A DNA stretch of 64,000 bases from Dyella psychrodurans (lineage in GTDB: Bacteria; Pseudomonadota; Gammaproteobacteria; Xanthomonadales; Rhodanobacteraceae): positions 470,858 through 534,857 of the forward strand of contig NZ_QRBF01000003.1 of NCBI RefSeq assembly GCF_003363265.1, read 5' to 3'. Below are positions 54,881-64,000 of the stretch, one piece after another. The notes beneath the pieces were generated by a model. That model searched no databases, had not been told where the DNA came from, and saw only the letters and a list, made by a program, of their open reading frames with translations. Numbering within the stretch: position 1 is the stretch's first letter; every line of letters starts with the position of its first letter. A program made the position numbers and the translations under genes.

Positions 54881-56731
54881 ATGGTTCACCCACGCAAGAT
54901 CGCTGGCGCCATCGCGCTGGCCCTCGGCCTTATCGGCGTTTCGCATGCCACGGGGAATCCGAAGTCGACCTTCGACAACGTCGTCACCTTCGGCGACAGC
55001 TTGAGCGATGCGGGCAATATCTCGCTGTATGAGGTTCCCGGTTTTCAGCCTCCGCAGAAGTTCACGACCAACCCCGGCAACATCACGGTGCAGAACGTCG
55101 CCGCGGCGCTCGGCTATTCGCTGACCGCGTCGCTCGCCGGTGGCAACGACTATGCGTGGGGCGGCGCTGGCGTCAACAACAATTCGCCGGGCACGCCCGC
55201 CGGCGTACCGACGATCACCACGCAGATCAACACGTACCTCGCGAGCCATCCGACGCTGGATAGCCATGCGCTGTACACGATGTGGGGCGGCGCCAACGAC
55301 ATCTTCTACGCCACGACCACGCCGGCCACCGCGCAGACGCAGATCGTTGCGGCCGCGCAGCAGGAAGTGAAGTTGCTGGGCCAATTGCAGGCGGCGGGCG
55401 CCAGGAACATCCTCGTGTTCAACCTGCCCAACATCGGTCTTACGCCGGAAGCCCAGGAAGCCGGTGCATCGGCGGCATCCGATCTCACCACGCTCAGCGC
55501 GATTTATAACAACCAGCTCAATGCCGGCATCGGCAAGCTCGGCGTGGGCATCATTCCGGTCAATGCGTTTGCGTTGCTGAGCCAGGTCATTGCCAATCCT
55601 GGCCGATATGGTTTTACGAACGTCACGATACCCGCGTGCGGCATAGGCTCCAGTTCCGTGCTGTGCGGCCCACAAGGTTCCGGCCTGCCTTACACCTACG
55701 CGCCGGGCACGAACAACTCATATCTCTTTGCCGACGGCGTGCATCCCACCACCGGTGCGGACAAGATGCTCGCTCAGGTCGTGTTGTCGGAACTCGCCGC
55801 GCCCCAGCAGATTTCGCTGCTGCAGGAAGCGCCGCTGGCGGCCGTCACCACACAGACGGCGGCCGTGCGCAATGAGATGACGGCCGACAACTTCGGTAGC
55901 ACCACGCGCGCCTTTGCGAACATCAACTACTCCAACCAACAGTTCGACCAAAGCGCGGGCGCGCCCAAGACCACCAGCAACAATGTCGATCTGACGGTAG
56001 GTGCCGACGTGCACGCCACCGACAACATTTCGGCTGGTGTGGGCTTGGGCATCGGCGAACACTACGCCGATGTGAGCGGCGGTGGCGGTTACGATCTGCA
56101 GGCCATCACGGGCCTGGCTTATCTGACCTGGCATTCGGGTGGCGCTTACGCCGGCACCTATGGCGATTTCGGCCAGGCCAGCTACACGAACGTCAATCGC
56201 GTGTTCATGGTCGGCGACTATCGCACGCATGAAAGCGGCAAGACCGATGGCTCGTACCTGGGCCTGGGCTTCCATGGCGGCTATTGGTTCGATGTCGGCA
56301 GTTTGAAGACCGGCCCGCTGGTCAACGTCGAGTACCAGAACATCAAGATCGACGGCTACAGCGAAGGTGGCAACGATGCGACCTCGATGTGGTTCGGCCG
56401 CCAGGAACGCAATGCACTGATCAGCACGCTGGGCTGGGGTTTGCAGGGCCATTGGCAGATGAGCAACATGGATCTGACCCCGTTTGCGGAACTGGGCTGG
56501 AACCACGACAGCCGTGCCAGCACCGACATGGTGACGGCGGGCGTCAACGGCATGAACGGCAGTTTCGACATGGCGGGTTTCACGCCGGACAAGAACTGGG
56601 GCTCGGCCAATGCCGGCGTACGGGCGCAGATCACGTCCAACGTGTTGGGCTGGGTCAGCTACAACGGTCATTTCTCCGATAACAGCCAGCGCTACAACAG
56701 CATCAACCTGGGCGTGAAGTTCGGCTTCTGA
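54881..56731 (+). CDS. GDSL-type autotransporter esterase
   Basis: 616 residues. Signal peptide about 1-23 (KIAGAIALALGLIGVSHA). The GDSL hydrolase domain shows FGDSLSDAG (Ser40), GGNDYAWGG, the GAND block MWGGANDIFY and DGVHPT (Asp285, His288), forming a complete SGNH set. From about 340 to the end a 12-strand autotransporter beta-barrel is expected, with the terminal Phe in NLGVKFGF as in outer-membrane proteins. EstA-like enzymes stay anchored on the cell surface and hydrolyse lipids or esters. CAGGAG precedes the ATG. A strong terminator follows. Confidence 0.93.
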   Translation: MVHPRKIAGAIALALGLIGVSHATGNPKSTFDNVVTFGDSLSDAGNISLYEVPGFQPPQKFTTNPGNITVQNVAAALGYSLTASLAGGNDYAWGGAGVNNNSPGTPAGVPTITTQINTYLASHPTLDSHALYTMWGGANDIFYATTTPATAQTQIVAAAQQEVKLLGQLQAAGARNILVFNLPNIGLTPEAQEAGASAASDLTTLSAIYNNQLNAGIGKLGVGIIPVNAFALLSQVIANPGRYGFTNVTIPACGIGSSSVLCGPQGSGLPYTYAPGTNNSYLFADGVHPTTGADKMLAQVVLSELAAPQQISLLQEAPLAAVTTQTAAVRNEMTADNFGSTTRAFANINYSNQQFDQSAGAPKTTSNNVDLTVGADVHATDNISAGVGLGIGEHYADVSGGGGYDLQAITGLAYLTWHSGGAYAGTYGDFGQASYTNVNRVFMVGDYRTHESGKTDGSYLGLGFHGGYWFDVGSLKTGPLVNVEYQNIKIDGYSEGGNDATSMWFGRQERNALISTLGWGLQGHWQMSNMDLTPFAELGWNHDSRASTDMVTAGVNGMNGSFDMAGFTPDKNWGSANAGVRAQITSNVLGWVSYNGHFSDNSQRYNSINLGVKFGF

Positions 56732-56750
56732 GCCAACTCCACCGGCAACA

Positions 56751-56783
56751 AAAAAGCCGTCCGCGATGCGGACGGCTTTTTTT
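56751..56783. terminator. Bidirectional Rho-independent terminator
   Basis: GCCGTCCGC (56756-56764), loop GAT, GCGGACGGC (56768-56776), with five A residues before and seven T residues after. It serves the esterase gene (plus) and the convergent lipoprotein gene (minus). Confidence 0.93.
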
Positions 56784-56807
56784 ATGCGCTTACGTGGTGC
56801 GAACGGC

Positions 56808-57671
56808 TTACTTGCCCTTGCCGCCCGTCGCCATGTTCAGGATGTCCTTGGCCTGCTGCTGCAGGTTGGCGGCATCGCTGTCGCTCAAGGTTTCCGTGTT
56901 ACCACCGGCTTCGTGCGTCTTCAGCACCAGCGAACCGTCATCGCCCCAGCCGGCAGTATCCACCGACGTCGGCTTCGAAGACTGGTCGGCCTTCTTTTGC
57001 TGCTGCACGACCCACGGCTTGCCATCCTTGTAAGCGTAGTCGGTACTGGTGAAGCCCTTGTCGCCGTAATCGACGAGCTCACGGATGAACTTCACTTCGA
57101 GGCCGTCGCGGAACACCTGCCAGGCGCGCGAAGCATTGGGCTCGAGCTTCGTGCCGCTCGAACGCTTCATGCCGCCGATCTGCTTCTGCACGCCCTGGAA
57201 GGCGGCAAGCAATTTTTCGCCGGGCGTCTGCGAGGGCATCAGCTCGATCGCAACGTTGCTGGTCGGGTGTCCCTGGGTCAGCACCGGCGCCTGAAGCGGC
57301 ATCGTGTAGTGACGGTCCCCGTCGGTGAGCGTGGCTTCCACGACGTACATGTCGTTGGGAACGACATTGGACGAATTGAAATCCAATTCGAACTGTTGCG
57401 GGAACGTCGTCGCCGGCGCGATGGTCTTGGTCGCCAACGGAGCAGAACCCTGCGCCGTCACGTCGACCAGCTTGATATCGAGCGAGTCCTGAGCGGACGG
57501 CTTGATGTCGCCACGAATGGAAACCGTGCCGGTGATATTGCTTGCCTGGGCGGCAGGTGCCGGTGCGGCTGCGCCGTCAGTCGAAGGTGTCGACGACGAA
57601 TTGGAAGAATTACTGCAGCCGGCCAGTGCAACCGCTGCCACTGTCATCAGCGACCAAACAACGCTGCGCAT
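56808..57671 (-). CDS. YbaY-type lipoprotein
   Basis: 287 residues with a lipoprotein signal peptide and lipobox LAGC (Cys19), so it is predicted to be anchored in the outer membrane. After a Ser/Ala-rich linker, residues about 45-140 (ITGTVSIRGDIKPSAQDSLD, FNSSNVVPNDMYVVEATLTD) match the YbaY/type-III-secretion-pilotin-like lipoprotein domain. The C-terminal half is not recognised. GAGG precedes the ATG. Function unknown. Confidence 0.8.
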   Translation of the reverse strand: MRSVVWSLMTVAAVALAGCSNSSNSSSTPSTDGAAAPAPAAQASNITGTVSIRGDIKPSAQDSLDIKLVDVTAQGSAPLATKTIAPATTFPQQFELDFNSSNVVPNDMYVVEATLTDGDRHYTMPLQAPVLTQGHPTSNVAIELMPSQTPGEKLLAAFQGVQKQIGGMKRSSGTKLEPNASRAWQVFRDGLEVKFIRELVDYGDKGFTSTDYAYKDGKPWVVQQQKKADQSSKPTSVDTAGWGDDGSLVLKTHEAGGNTETLSDSDAANLQQQAKDILNMATGGKGK

Positions 57672-57844
57672 GGAATGAAACCTCAGGTTTGGATCGATTC
57701 GAACGCGAGCCCTGTGACGCTACGGCGCCGCCATGAATCGCGGGGGGAGCCTTAGAGAATAGCCGAAAGTCATGGGCTGGAAAAGTCAACGGGCCGACGA
57801 CTCCATTCGGCCGCGTATGTAACCGCCTGATTATTAGGGCCCGT

Positions 57845-57877
57845 AAGAAAAAAGGCAGCCGGATTGTACCGGCCGCC
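57845..57877 (-). terminator. Rho-independent terminator of the TonB-dependent receptor gene
   Basis: On the minus strand GGCGGCCGG pairs with CCGGCTGCC (57869-57877 with 57854-57862, one mismatch) around TACAAT. It is followed by TTTTTTCTTAC, 53 bases after the receptor stop. Confidence 0.85.
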
Positions 57878-57929
57878 TCGTGATGCGTAGGGAGATCCTG
57901 GCGATTGCCGCCAGGATCTGCCGGGTGCC

Positions 57930-60900
57930 TCAGTAGTCGTAAGTGAGACCGAAACGCACGTAGCGCGGCGTGCTCCAGTAGGTGACACGGCCGTAGTTGG
58001 TGTTGGGCGCCGCAGTCGTGCCATATAACGCGTAGGCGGCCGTAGCGACCGATTCGTTGAACAGGTTGTAGACCATCACGTTGAAGCCCAGGCGTTTGGC
58101 CGCCCATTCCGGTCGATATTCCGCGGCCACGCTAAGCACGTGCTGCCAGGGCAGACGTCCTGCATCGCCGGGCCGCGACGGCTTGCCACCACAATAGTGG
58201 TAATAGCTGCCGTAGCCGATCGGATTGGTCTGTCCCGCGCCGTAGTAGCCCAGACACACGCGTGGACCACCCGAGATCAAGGCAAGGTTGGCGGAGATCA
58301 TCCACTCCGGCGCGATCTGGTACGAGCCATACGCCTTGAACTGATGCTTGTGATCATTGGACAAGTATCCGTTCGCGTATTCCATGACCTTGCCGAAATC
58401 CCAGTCCACCGTGGCCGAGACATCGGTCTGGCCGATATCCGAACGCACCTGTCCCTCGGAGTTGCCGTAGCTGCGCGAGTAGAGGTAGTCGATCTTGCCC
58501 TGCCACTTGCCGTCGAAGGGATGCTCGAGGAATGTCTCCAGGCCGTAGTAGTTGCGCTTGGCTCTGGGCATGCCGAAATCCTGCGCCGAAACAGTCACAG
58601 GGTCGTAGCCGCCGCTGGTATTGGGAACCAGATAGGTGTTGCTGCGGCCAGGGTTAGACAGGTAACAACCGTTCAAGTTGTCCGGATCGATGATGTAGCC
58701 CTGCGCTTCGGCTTTCGAAACGATCGTGTTGGTGTCGCAGATGTCGTCGAGGATATTTCGAATCTTGCGCACCTGCGCCTTCATGCCCCACACCCATGCC
58801 GGATCGAACTGCTGCGTGAAACCGAGCAGATATTCATCCTGATATTCGGACTTGATGCCTTGCGAAGCGACCGTCCTGGGATCGGGCGACTGACCGTATT
58901 CGTTGTTCGCGGAAACCGGACCGCCCGTGCTTGATTTGATGGGCGTCAAACCCGTTGGAATACCGTTCGCATCGATGCCTGTGTAGGTGTAGTACTGATC
59001 GGTATAAAGTGATCCTGCCGCAGCACGCAGCGCCACGCTCGCCGGCATCGCCAAGTAGTAGCGACCGACGTTGCCATACACCTTGAGCGATGAATCGCCA
59101 TTGACGTCCCAACTGAAACCCAGTCGCGGCGCCCATTGCGGCTTGGTTTCACGGATATAGGCCTGGCCGGATGGGTTGTAGTTGGTGAACTGATCGTTGC
59201 GCAGTCCCAGCTTCACCAGCCAGCGATCATTGATCTGCCAACTGTCCTCCACGTACTGCGCCCGTTGTTTGACGCGCACCGACGCCGCCGTGTCGAAGAC
59301 GTATCTGTACGCGTAATAGCCCGTCGAACCGCCGGGATAATTGCCGGGCGCGTCGACAAACGGACTGCCGCTGATCGGCTTGTTCGGATCGATATGTCCG
59401 TAGTACCACGCATAGCCGGGGCCTGCGGTGGTGGTGCCGTCATCGGTATCGCGCGTGTCCTGATTGTCGATACCGGCCGTGATGGTGTGATCGCCCAGCC
59501 TGTAAGCGAGATCGACGCGCAGGTTCGTATTGGTCGATCGGTGATTCGGATTGTTGAACGTGAGCACCGTCTGGTTATTGGTGACCACCGAACCGCCGGT
59601 GATGGCGGGGTTCTGGTTTTCAGGCGTGCCGATGTACGGGTAGGTTGGATCGTAGCCGGGAATTTCGCTGTAGTAGCGGATTTTCTGCTTGCCGTACAAC
59701 GCCGTCAGGGTCAGATCATCGGTGATGTAGCTGGTGAACTTGGCAATGTAGACGTCCGCGGCGGTTTTCGTCGACGTGTCGTAGCTGTTCAACGCGCCCG
59801 TCTGCCCGGTTGGGTAGTTGTAATCGAACAACGCCCCCTGGTACTGGTGCTTGTTCGACGCGCCGGTCAGCTCAAGAATGTTGTTGTCGGTGATGTTCCA
59901 ATCGAGTTTCGTGTACCACTTCGGATTGTGATATTGGTACTTGGTGTTGTACGAGGACGTGACCGGACCGATGCTGTTGCCCTGCTGCTTGTCCGCCTCC
60001 ACCGCGGTGAAGAAGTAGAGCTTGTTCTTGATCAGCGGTCCGCCGACATAGGCGTCCTCGGTGGTTTCCCAGTATTTGCTGTCCGCGTTGCGGCGATAGA
60101 TCTGACCTTGCTTGCTGCCGGTCAGATAGTAGGCATTGCCGATATCGCCCTTGGCGAATGCCGGCGTCCACAACACCTGCGCACCGAAGTGCCAATCGTT
60201 GCTGCCGCGCTTGCCGACCTGGCTGAGCACACCACCGTCGGAACGACCATACGCGGCACCGTAGCCGCCGCTGAGGATTTCTTCCTGATCGATCGCGCCA
60301 TAAGGCAGCGTGATACCGCCGAAACCGCTCAGCGGGTCGGTCGTGTTGAATCCGTTGATGTAGTAGGCGTTCTCGGTCACCGACGAGCCGGCGAAGGAGA
60401 CCAGCTGGTTGCCGGTGGGACCGGTGAAACCGCTATAGCCGCCGACGGCGCCAGGCGCCAACAGCGCAATCGCCTCTGCTGAGCGCGCAAGTGGCAGCGT
60501 GCTGAGCTGCTGTGCGGTGATGACTGTCCGCGAATCGACGCTGGTGACGTCGATGGCGGGAACCCCGCTTGCCGTGACCGTCACGCTATCCAGGTTTTTG
60601 GCCTGGGCGGCACTCGCGGCCGCGAAGGAAACTTCGGTGCCGGCGCCGACGCGCAGCGTAATGTCCGAACGCGAATCGACAGCCTTGCCGTCGCGCATCA
60701 GGGTCACCGTATAGCTGCCCAGAGGCAGCGAGCCTGCCGAATAACGCCCGGCCGCATCGATGCCCACTTCGCGCGAAACGCCGGTGGCACTTTTGATGAC
60801 TACGGTTTGACCACCGCCCGTCGGGACCTGGCCAAAAATCGAGCCGGTGGTTGATTGGCCGAAAGCCATTCCGCTGAAACCGAAGCCAACCGCCAAAGCC

Positions 60901-60950
60901 AGGGCGGAAGGTCGAAGCAAGGCACTGCGTGTGAAATAACGCTTGGTCAT
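57930..60950 (-). CDS. Oar-like TonB-dependent outer-membrane receptor
   Basis: 1006 residues. Signal peptide about 1-31 (ALALAVGFGFSGMAFGQ). A carboxypeptidase-regulatory-like domain (GIDAAGRYSAGSLPLGSYTV, about 35-110) precedes the TonB plug (about 120-250: RTVITAQQLSTLPLARSAEA, YGAAYGRSDGG) and a large beta-barrel ending in FGLTYDY, with the terminal aromatic residue needed for outer-membrane assembly. No classical N-terminal TonB box is obvious (DSVTVTAS around 120 may serve). Such Oar-like receptors are abundant in Xanthomonadales and are thought to take up large substrates. It is divergent from a regulator gene, which may control it. Confidence 0.92.
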   Translation of the reverse strand: MTKRYFTRSALLRPSALALAVGFGFSGMAFGQSTTGSIFGQVPTGGGQTVVIKSATGVSREVGIDAAGRYSAGSLPLGSYTVTLMRDGKAVDSRSDITLRVGAGTEVSFAAASAAQAKNLDSVTVTASGVPAIDVTSVDSRTVITAQQLSTLPLARSAEAIALLAPGAVGGYSGFTGPTGNQLVSFAGSSVTENAYYINGFNTTDPLSGFGGITLPYGAIDQEEILSGGYGAAYGRSDGGVLSQVGKRGSNDWHFGAQVLWTPAFAKGDIGNAYYLTGSKQGQIYRRNADSKYWETTEDAYVGGPLIKNKLYFFTAVEADKQQGNSIGPVTSSYNTKYQYHNPKWYTKLDWNITDNNILELTGASNKHQYQGALFDYNYPTGQTGALNSYDTSTKTAADVYIAKFTSYITDDLTLTALYGKQKIRYYSEIPGYDPTYPYIGTPENQNPAITGGSVVTNNQTVLTFNNPNHRSTNTNLRVDLAYRLGDHTITAGIDNQDTRDTDDGTTTAGPGYAWYYGHIDPNKPISGSPFVDAPGNYPGGSTGYYAYRYVFDTAASVRVKQRAQYVEDSWQINDRWLVKLGLRNDQFTNYNPSGQAYIRETKPQWAPRLGFSWDVNGDSSLKVYGNVGRYYLAMPASVALRAAAGSLYTDQYYTYTGIDANGIPTGLTPIKSSTGGPVSANNEYGQSPDPRTVASQGIKSEYQDEYLLGFTQQFDPAWVWGMKAQVRKIRNILDDICDTNTIVSKAEAQGYIIDPDNLNGCYLSNPGRSNTYLVPNTSGGYDPVTVSAQDFGMPRAKRNYYGLETFLEHPFDGKWQGKIDYLYSRSYGNSEGQVRSDIGQTDVSATVDWDFGKVMEYANGYLSNDHKHQFKAYGSYQIAPEWMISANLALISGGPRVCLGYYGAGQTNPIGYGSYYHYCGGKPSRPGDAGRLPWQHVLSVAAEYRPEWAAKRLGFNVMVYNLFNESVATAAYALYGTTAAPNTNYGRVTYWSTPRYVRFGLTYDY

Positions 60951-61257
60951 CTAATTGTGTCTCCCCATGGGCGGCCCGGCACAGCCGGAGCCGCAAGTCT
61001 TCGTGGCCGATCGCGGATGGCCGGTGGGGCCGCCGCAGTTTCTTGCTCTGTTGGCAGCCCTACGTGTCAACCCCGATGGAACTGGCGCGTTTATGCGCTC
61101 GAGGACGACGCGGATGTGCCGCCATTCGCAAGATAATGCGAACGTAACGTAATAAATTGCTGCGGTCAACATGCTGTAACGACCGATAGACATCAGAAAA
61201 ACAAGGCATTTAGTAAAATTTTGCCTGCCACCCGTCAGAAAAGCGCGGAAAATTGCG
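60951..61257. other. Divergent intergenic region
   Basis: This 307-base region separates the receptor gene (minus) from the regulator (plus). On the minus strand a TTGACA (61065-61070) could be a -35 box, but its -10 is poor. The right half (about 61140-61255) is AT-rich (ACGTAATAAATTGC, TAAAATTTTGCC) and probably holds the regulator promoter and operators. No gene seen. Confidence 0.45.
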
Positions 61258-61845
61258 ATGAATCTGCAAGTAAATACGATTACAGAACCCTCTTCGACCT
61301 TCGCTGATCGCATTAAATTGCTGATCCAGCGCGTAGGCAGCGTCACCGAGATCGCCCGCATGTGCGGCTTTTCGGAAGGGGTTGTGCGCAGTTGGCGCGA
61401 CGGCAACACGGATCCCTCGCGGGCCCGTTGCGTGACCCTGGCGCGAACACTGGGTATTTCCCTGGTGTGGCTGGTGGCCGGAGAGGGATCGATGCAGATC
61501 GACCCAAGCGCGTTTGTGCCCGACGACACCAGCGGCAGCAGCGCAGAGACTATCTCGTCCCAGCGCCACCGCTCCAAGCTGCGCGCCGTCACTGACGCGC
61601 TGGAAGCCAGTGGCGCCGCCATGGATGCGCAGCGGCTCAATACCGCACTGCGTATCCTGCAGTCGGAACTGGATCTGGCGGGCAGCCCGCTGACCCTGGC
61701 CGAAAACTCCGACATGCTGGCCGAGCTTTACGAGATCCTCGGTCCGGGTGGCAATGACGTGGATGCTGCCGCGATGGTCGCCTTCAATCATCGCCTTGCC
61801 GAGCGCCTGAAAAATGATCGCGCCGCAGGCCGCATGACGACCTGA
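61258..61845 (+). CDS. CI-type helix-turn-helix regulator without peptidase domain
   Basis: 195 residues. The N-terminus (about 14-70: FADRIKLLIQRVGSVTEIAR, GFSEGVVRSWRDGNTDPSR, RCVTLARTLGISLVWLVAGE) is the bacteriophage-CI-repressor helix-turn-helix domain, including the WLVAGE motif. The remainder is acidic and helical; no S24 LexA-like peptidase domain follows, so it cannot self-cleave like phage CI. It probably represses or activates the divergent receptor gene. CGGAAAA precedes the ATG. Confidence 0.8.
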   Translation: MNLQVNTITEPSSTFADRIKLLIQRVGSVTEIARMCGFSEGVVRSWRDGNTDPSRARCVTLARTLGISLVWLVAGEGSMQIDPSAFVPDDTSGSSAETISSQRHRSKLRAVTDALEASGAAMDAQRLNTALRILQSELDLAGSPLTLAENSDMLAELYEILGPGGNDVDAAAMVAFNHRLAERLKNDRAAGRMTT

Positions 61846-61862
61846 ATCGTCATGGCGTAGCC

Positions 61863-61899
61863 CACAAAAAAAGCAGCCTTTCGGCTGCTTTTTTTTGTG
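61863..61899. terminator. Bidirectional Rho-independent terminator
   Basis: GCAGCC and GGCTGC, with a TTTC loop, are flanked by seven A residues before and eight T residues after. It lies between the regulator gene and the convergent glyS. Confidence 0.93.
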
Positions 61900-61913
61900 C
61901 CTCGCAACCAGCG

Positions 61914-64000
61914 TTATAAGCGCGCGATATCCGCAATGGCGGTGAACTGCGCCTTCAGACGTCCAAGTAGCGCCAGTCGATTGGCGCGCACGGTGGGGTT
62001 CTCCGCATTCACCAGCACACTGTCGAAGAACGCATCGACAGGGGCCTGCAGCTGTGCAAGACGTGCCAGCACGGCGGTGTAGTCGCGACGCTGCAGGGCT
62101 GCAACGTTGTCGGCTTGCGCCGCTTCCAGGGCCTTAGCCAGCGCGCGCTCCGCATCGGCCTCGAAATGGGCGGGATCGACCTGGGTGCCGATACTCTGCG
62201 CACCTTGTTCTTCCTGCTGCTTGCGCAGGATGTTCGCAACGCGCTTGTTGGCGCCCGCAAGACTTGCGGCCTCGGGATAACGACCGAATTCGACGACGGC
62301 GCGCAGTCGATGATCGAAGTCGACCAGACTGACGGGCGCAACCGCCAACACGGCCTCGAACTGCTCGGTGGTGAATTCCTGATCCGCGTAGTAACCGCGC
62401 AAACGCTCGAGCACGAAGTCATTGAGCTCGTTCACCAGTGCGGCGCGGCGCTGTCCCACATCGAGAGCCGGCGCCTTGCCGTCTTTCCCCGGTTTGAGTC
62501 CGGCTGCGAACGCCGCGTCCGGCAACAACTCCAGCGCTTCGGCGAAAAGTGCCTTGTGATCGAGGTCGAGACCGCCTTCGATCAAGGTACGCGCGAAACC
62601 CAGTGCGGCGCGACGCAGCGCGAACGGGTCCTTGTTTCCGCTGGGTTTGAGGCCTACCGCAAAGATGCCGGCGAGCGTGTCGACGCGCTCGGCCACGGCA
62701 AGCACCTGACCGACCTTGCCCGCGGCGATCGTATCGCCCGCAAAGCGCGGCTGATAAACACTATCGAGCGCGTTGGCGACTTCAGCAGGTTCGTATTCGT
62801 GTTGCGCGTAGTAGCGCCCCATGACGCCCTGCAGTTCCGGGAACTCGCCGACCATGCGCGTCAGCAGATCGCACTTGGCCAGGCTCGCCGCACGCGTTGC
62901 CTGTCCGGCGTCGACGCCGACGCGATTGGCGACAACACGGGCTATTTCAGCGACGCGGACGCTTTTGTCCCACAGGCTGCCAAGCGCCTGTTGATACGTG
63001 ACGTTCTTAAGCGCGTCCTGATAGCTCGCCAGCGGCGTTTTCAGATCTTCGTCCCAGAAGAATTTTGCATCGGCGAAACGCGGGCGAATCACGCGTTCGT
63101 AGCCTTTGCGAATTTCGCCGGGCTGCTTGCTGTCGATGTTCGCGATGCCGATGAAGTGTTCGGTCAACGCGCCTTTCTCGTCGAACACAGGAATGAATTT
63201 CTGGTTCGCTTCCATGGTGGTGACAAGCGCTTCCGGCGGAACGCTCAGGAACTCGCGATCGAACGCGCAAGCGATGGCCACCGGCCATTCGGTGAGGTTG
63301 GCGATTTCGTCCAGCAAAGCGTCGTCGAGCCGCGGGGTGCCGCCGGTCTGTTTGGCAACGCGTGCGACTTCGTCGCGAATGCGTTGACGGCGCTCCTGTG
63401 GATCGGCCAGCACCTTGGCCATGCGCATCGCATCCGGCCAACTGTCGGCATCGGCAACGTGCACGGGTTGAGGGTGCATGAAGCGATGACCGCGCGATTT
63501 GCGCCCACTCTTCAGGCCAAGCACTTCGCCATCGACAATCTCCGCGCCATGCAATATCACCAGCCAGTGCACGGGACGCACGAAGGTGTAGTCGTGATCG
63601 GCCCAGCGCATTGGCTTGGGAATGGGCAGACCTTTGAGCGCTTCGTCGACAATTTCCGGCAACAGCGCGGAAACCAGCTGACCGGGTTTCACGGTGCGAA
63701 AAACGAACCACGCACCTTTGTCCGTCTCCAGCTTTTCCAGTTGCTCGACACCAACACCGCACGATTGCGCGAATCCGACCAGCGCCTTGCCCGGATTGCC
63801 ATCGGCATCCATCGCCGCATTCACGGCGGGGCCGCGACGTTCCAGCGACTGATCGGGCTGAGCGACCGCGACATGGGGAATATGGACGGCCAAACGCCTT
63901 GGCGTGGCATATAGCTTCGCCTGATCCAGCGACGCGCCGACGCCGCGCTTGCTCAAACCGTCGCAGATGCCGCGCAAAAACGACGCACCGAGTTCATCCA
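61914..64000 (-). CDS. glyS: Glycine-tRNA ligase beta subunit (5' end outside window)
   Basis: About 695 residues are visible; the start lies beyond base 64000, where the frame continues upstream as DELGASFLRGIC, matching the family N-terminus. GlyS with GlyQ charges tRNA-Gly. Landmarks: YATPRRLAVHI, GFAQSCGVGVEQLE, RPVHWLVILHG, SRGHRFMHPQPV, EFLSVPPEALVTTMEANQKF, FIGIANIDS and DPFALRRAALGFARTLIE; a DALR-like anticodon-binding C-terminus closes it. glyQ is expected just upstream outside the window. It ends next to the bidirectional terminator. Confidence 0.96.
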   Translation of the reverse strand, partial: DELGASFLRGICDGLSKRGVGASLDQAKLYATPRRLAVHIPHVAVAQPDQSLERRGPAVNAAMDADGNPGKALVGFAQSCGVGVEQLEKLETDKGAWFVFRTVKPGQLVSALLPEIVDEALKGLPIPKPMRWADHDYTFVRPVHWLVILHGAEIVDGEVLGLKSGRKSRGHRFMHPQPVHVADADSWPDAMRMAKVLADPQERRQRIRDEVARVAKQTGGTPRLDDALLDEIANLTEWPVAIACAFDREFLSVPPEALVTTMEANQKFIPVFDEKGALTEHFIGIANIDSKQPGEIRKGYERVIRPRFADAKFFWDEDLKTPLASYQDALKNVTYQQALGSLWDKSVRVAEIARVVANRVGVDAGQATRAASLAKCDLLTRMVGEFPELQGVMGRYYAQHEYEPAEVANALDSVYQPRFAGDTIAAGKVGQVLAVAERVDTLAGIFAVGLKPSGNKDPFALRRAALGFARTLIEGGLDLDHKALFAEALELLPDAAFAAGLKPGKDGKAPALDVGQRRAALVNELNDFVLERLRGYYADQEFTTEQFEAVLAVAPVSLVDFDHRLRAVVEFGRYPEAASLAGANKRVANILRKQQEEQGAQSIGTQVDPAHFEADAERALAKALEAAQADNVAALQRRDYTAVLARLAQLQAPVDAFFDSVLVNAENPTVRANRLALLGRLKAQFTAIADIARL

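Noticed and set aside
1-64000. CRISPR arrays, rRNA and tRNA genes, insertion sequences with intact transposase
   Set aside because: I saw no regularly spaced repeats, no cloverleaf with conserved T-loop (GGTTCRA) in the intergenic regions, and no transposase or integrase reading frame.

Overview
The window is GC-rich chromosomal DNA. Gene content, the large TonB-dependent receptor with a carboxypeptidase-like N-terminal domain, the outer-membrane GDSL autotransporter and the biosynthetic gene orders all fit a gammaproteobacterium of the Xanthomonadales/Lysobacterales, most likely Rhodanobacteraceae (Dyella, Luteibacter, Rhodanobacter type). This is inference from protein resemblance; no rRNA or tRNA gene is present to confirm it. 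Apart from one accessory island, the window looks like ordinary housekeeping chromosome.

Region 1-8060. The end of an amino-sugar catabolic operon (SIS-domain deaminase, nagA) is followed by a polymorphic-toxin island on the minus strand. It holds a 1550-residue RHS/YD-repeat protein with a Sec-type signal peptide and a C-terminal domain resembling Tlde1/DUF2778 L,D-transpeptidase-like toxins. Next come a three-helix membrane protein (candidate immunity), then a displaced second toxin tip (possible ADP-ribosyltransferase fold) still attached to a broken piece of RHS core, and its own overlapping immunity candidate. The island is bracketed by two direct copies of a 41-bp hairpin repeat, and a truncated sugar-mutarotase fragment abuts the right copy. 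This is the most unusual part of the window.

Region 8061-20518. Housekeeping and metabolic genes: SDR/DoxX-like protein and DUF2269, M1 aminopeptidase, alpha/beta hydrolase, ICMT-like methyltransferase, YCII protein, YgjP-type metallopeptidase, RdgC, aromatic aminotransferase, TtcA, YdcH, a GNAT enzyme whose last codons lie in a 144-bp inverted-repeat element, and a PLD-type phosphatidylserine synthase.

Region 20519-33800. One continuous branched-chain amino-acid superoperon: leuA-ilvE-leuC-leuD-leuB-ilvD-ilvC-(VOC)-ilvB-ilvM-ilvA, mostly with ATGA start/stop overlaps. It is preceded by a complete transcription attenuator: promoter, leader peptide rich in Leu/Val/Ile encoded by non-preferred codons, antiterminator and terminator. 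All steps from pyruvate and threonine to Leu, Ile and Val are encoded together.

Region 33796-48738. FosX-like VOC protein, ubiA, comF, a small membrane protein, a biotin operon (bioB-bioF-trhO-bioH-bioC) containing a tRNA-hydroxylase gene, tag with a coupled LptA-like gene, an ACT-V4R/MHYT sensor-like pair, a Ser/Thr dehydratase with an aldose-1-epimerase, and pepN.

Region 48739-64000. A highly structured untranslated stretch that may encode a small RNA, then mnmG, a GYF/RDD membrane protein, tex, a GDSL autotransporter esterase, a YbaY-type lipoprotein, an Oar-like TonB-dependent receptor divergent from a CI-type regulator, and a 5'-truncated glyS running off the window.
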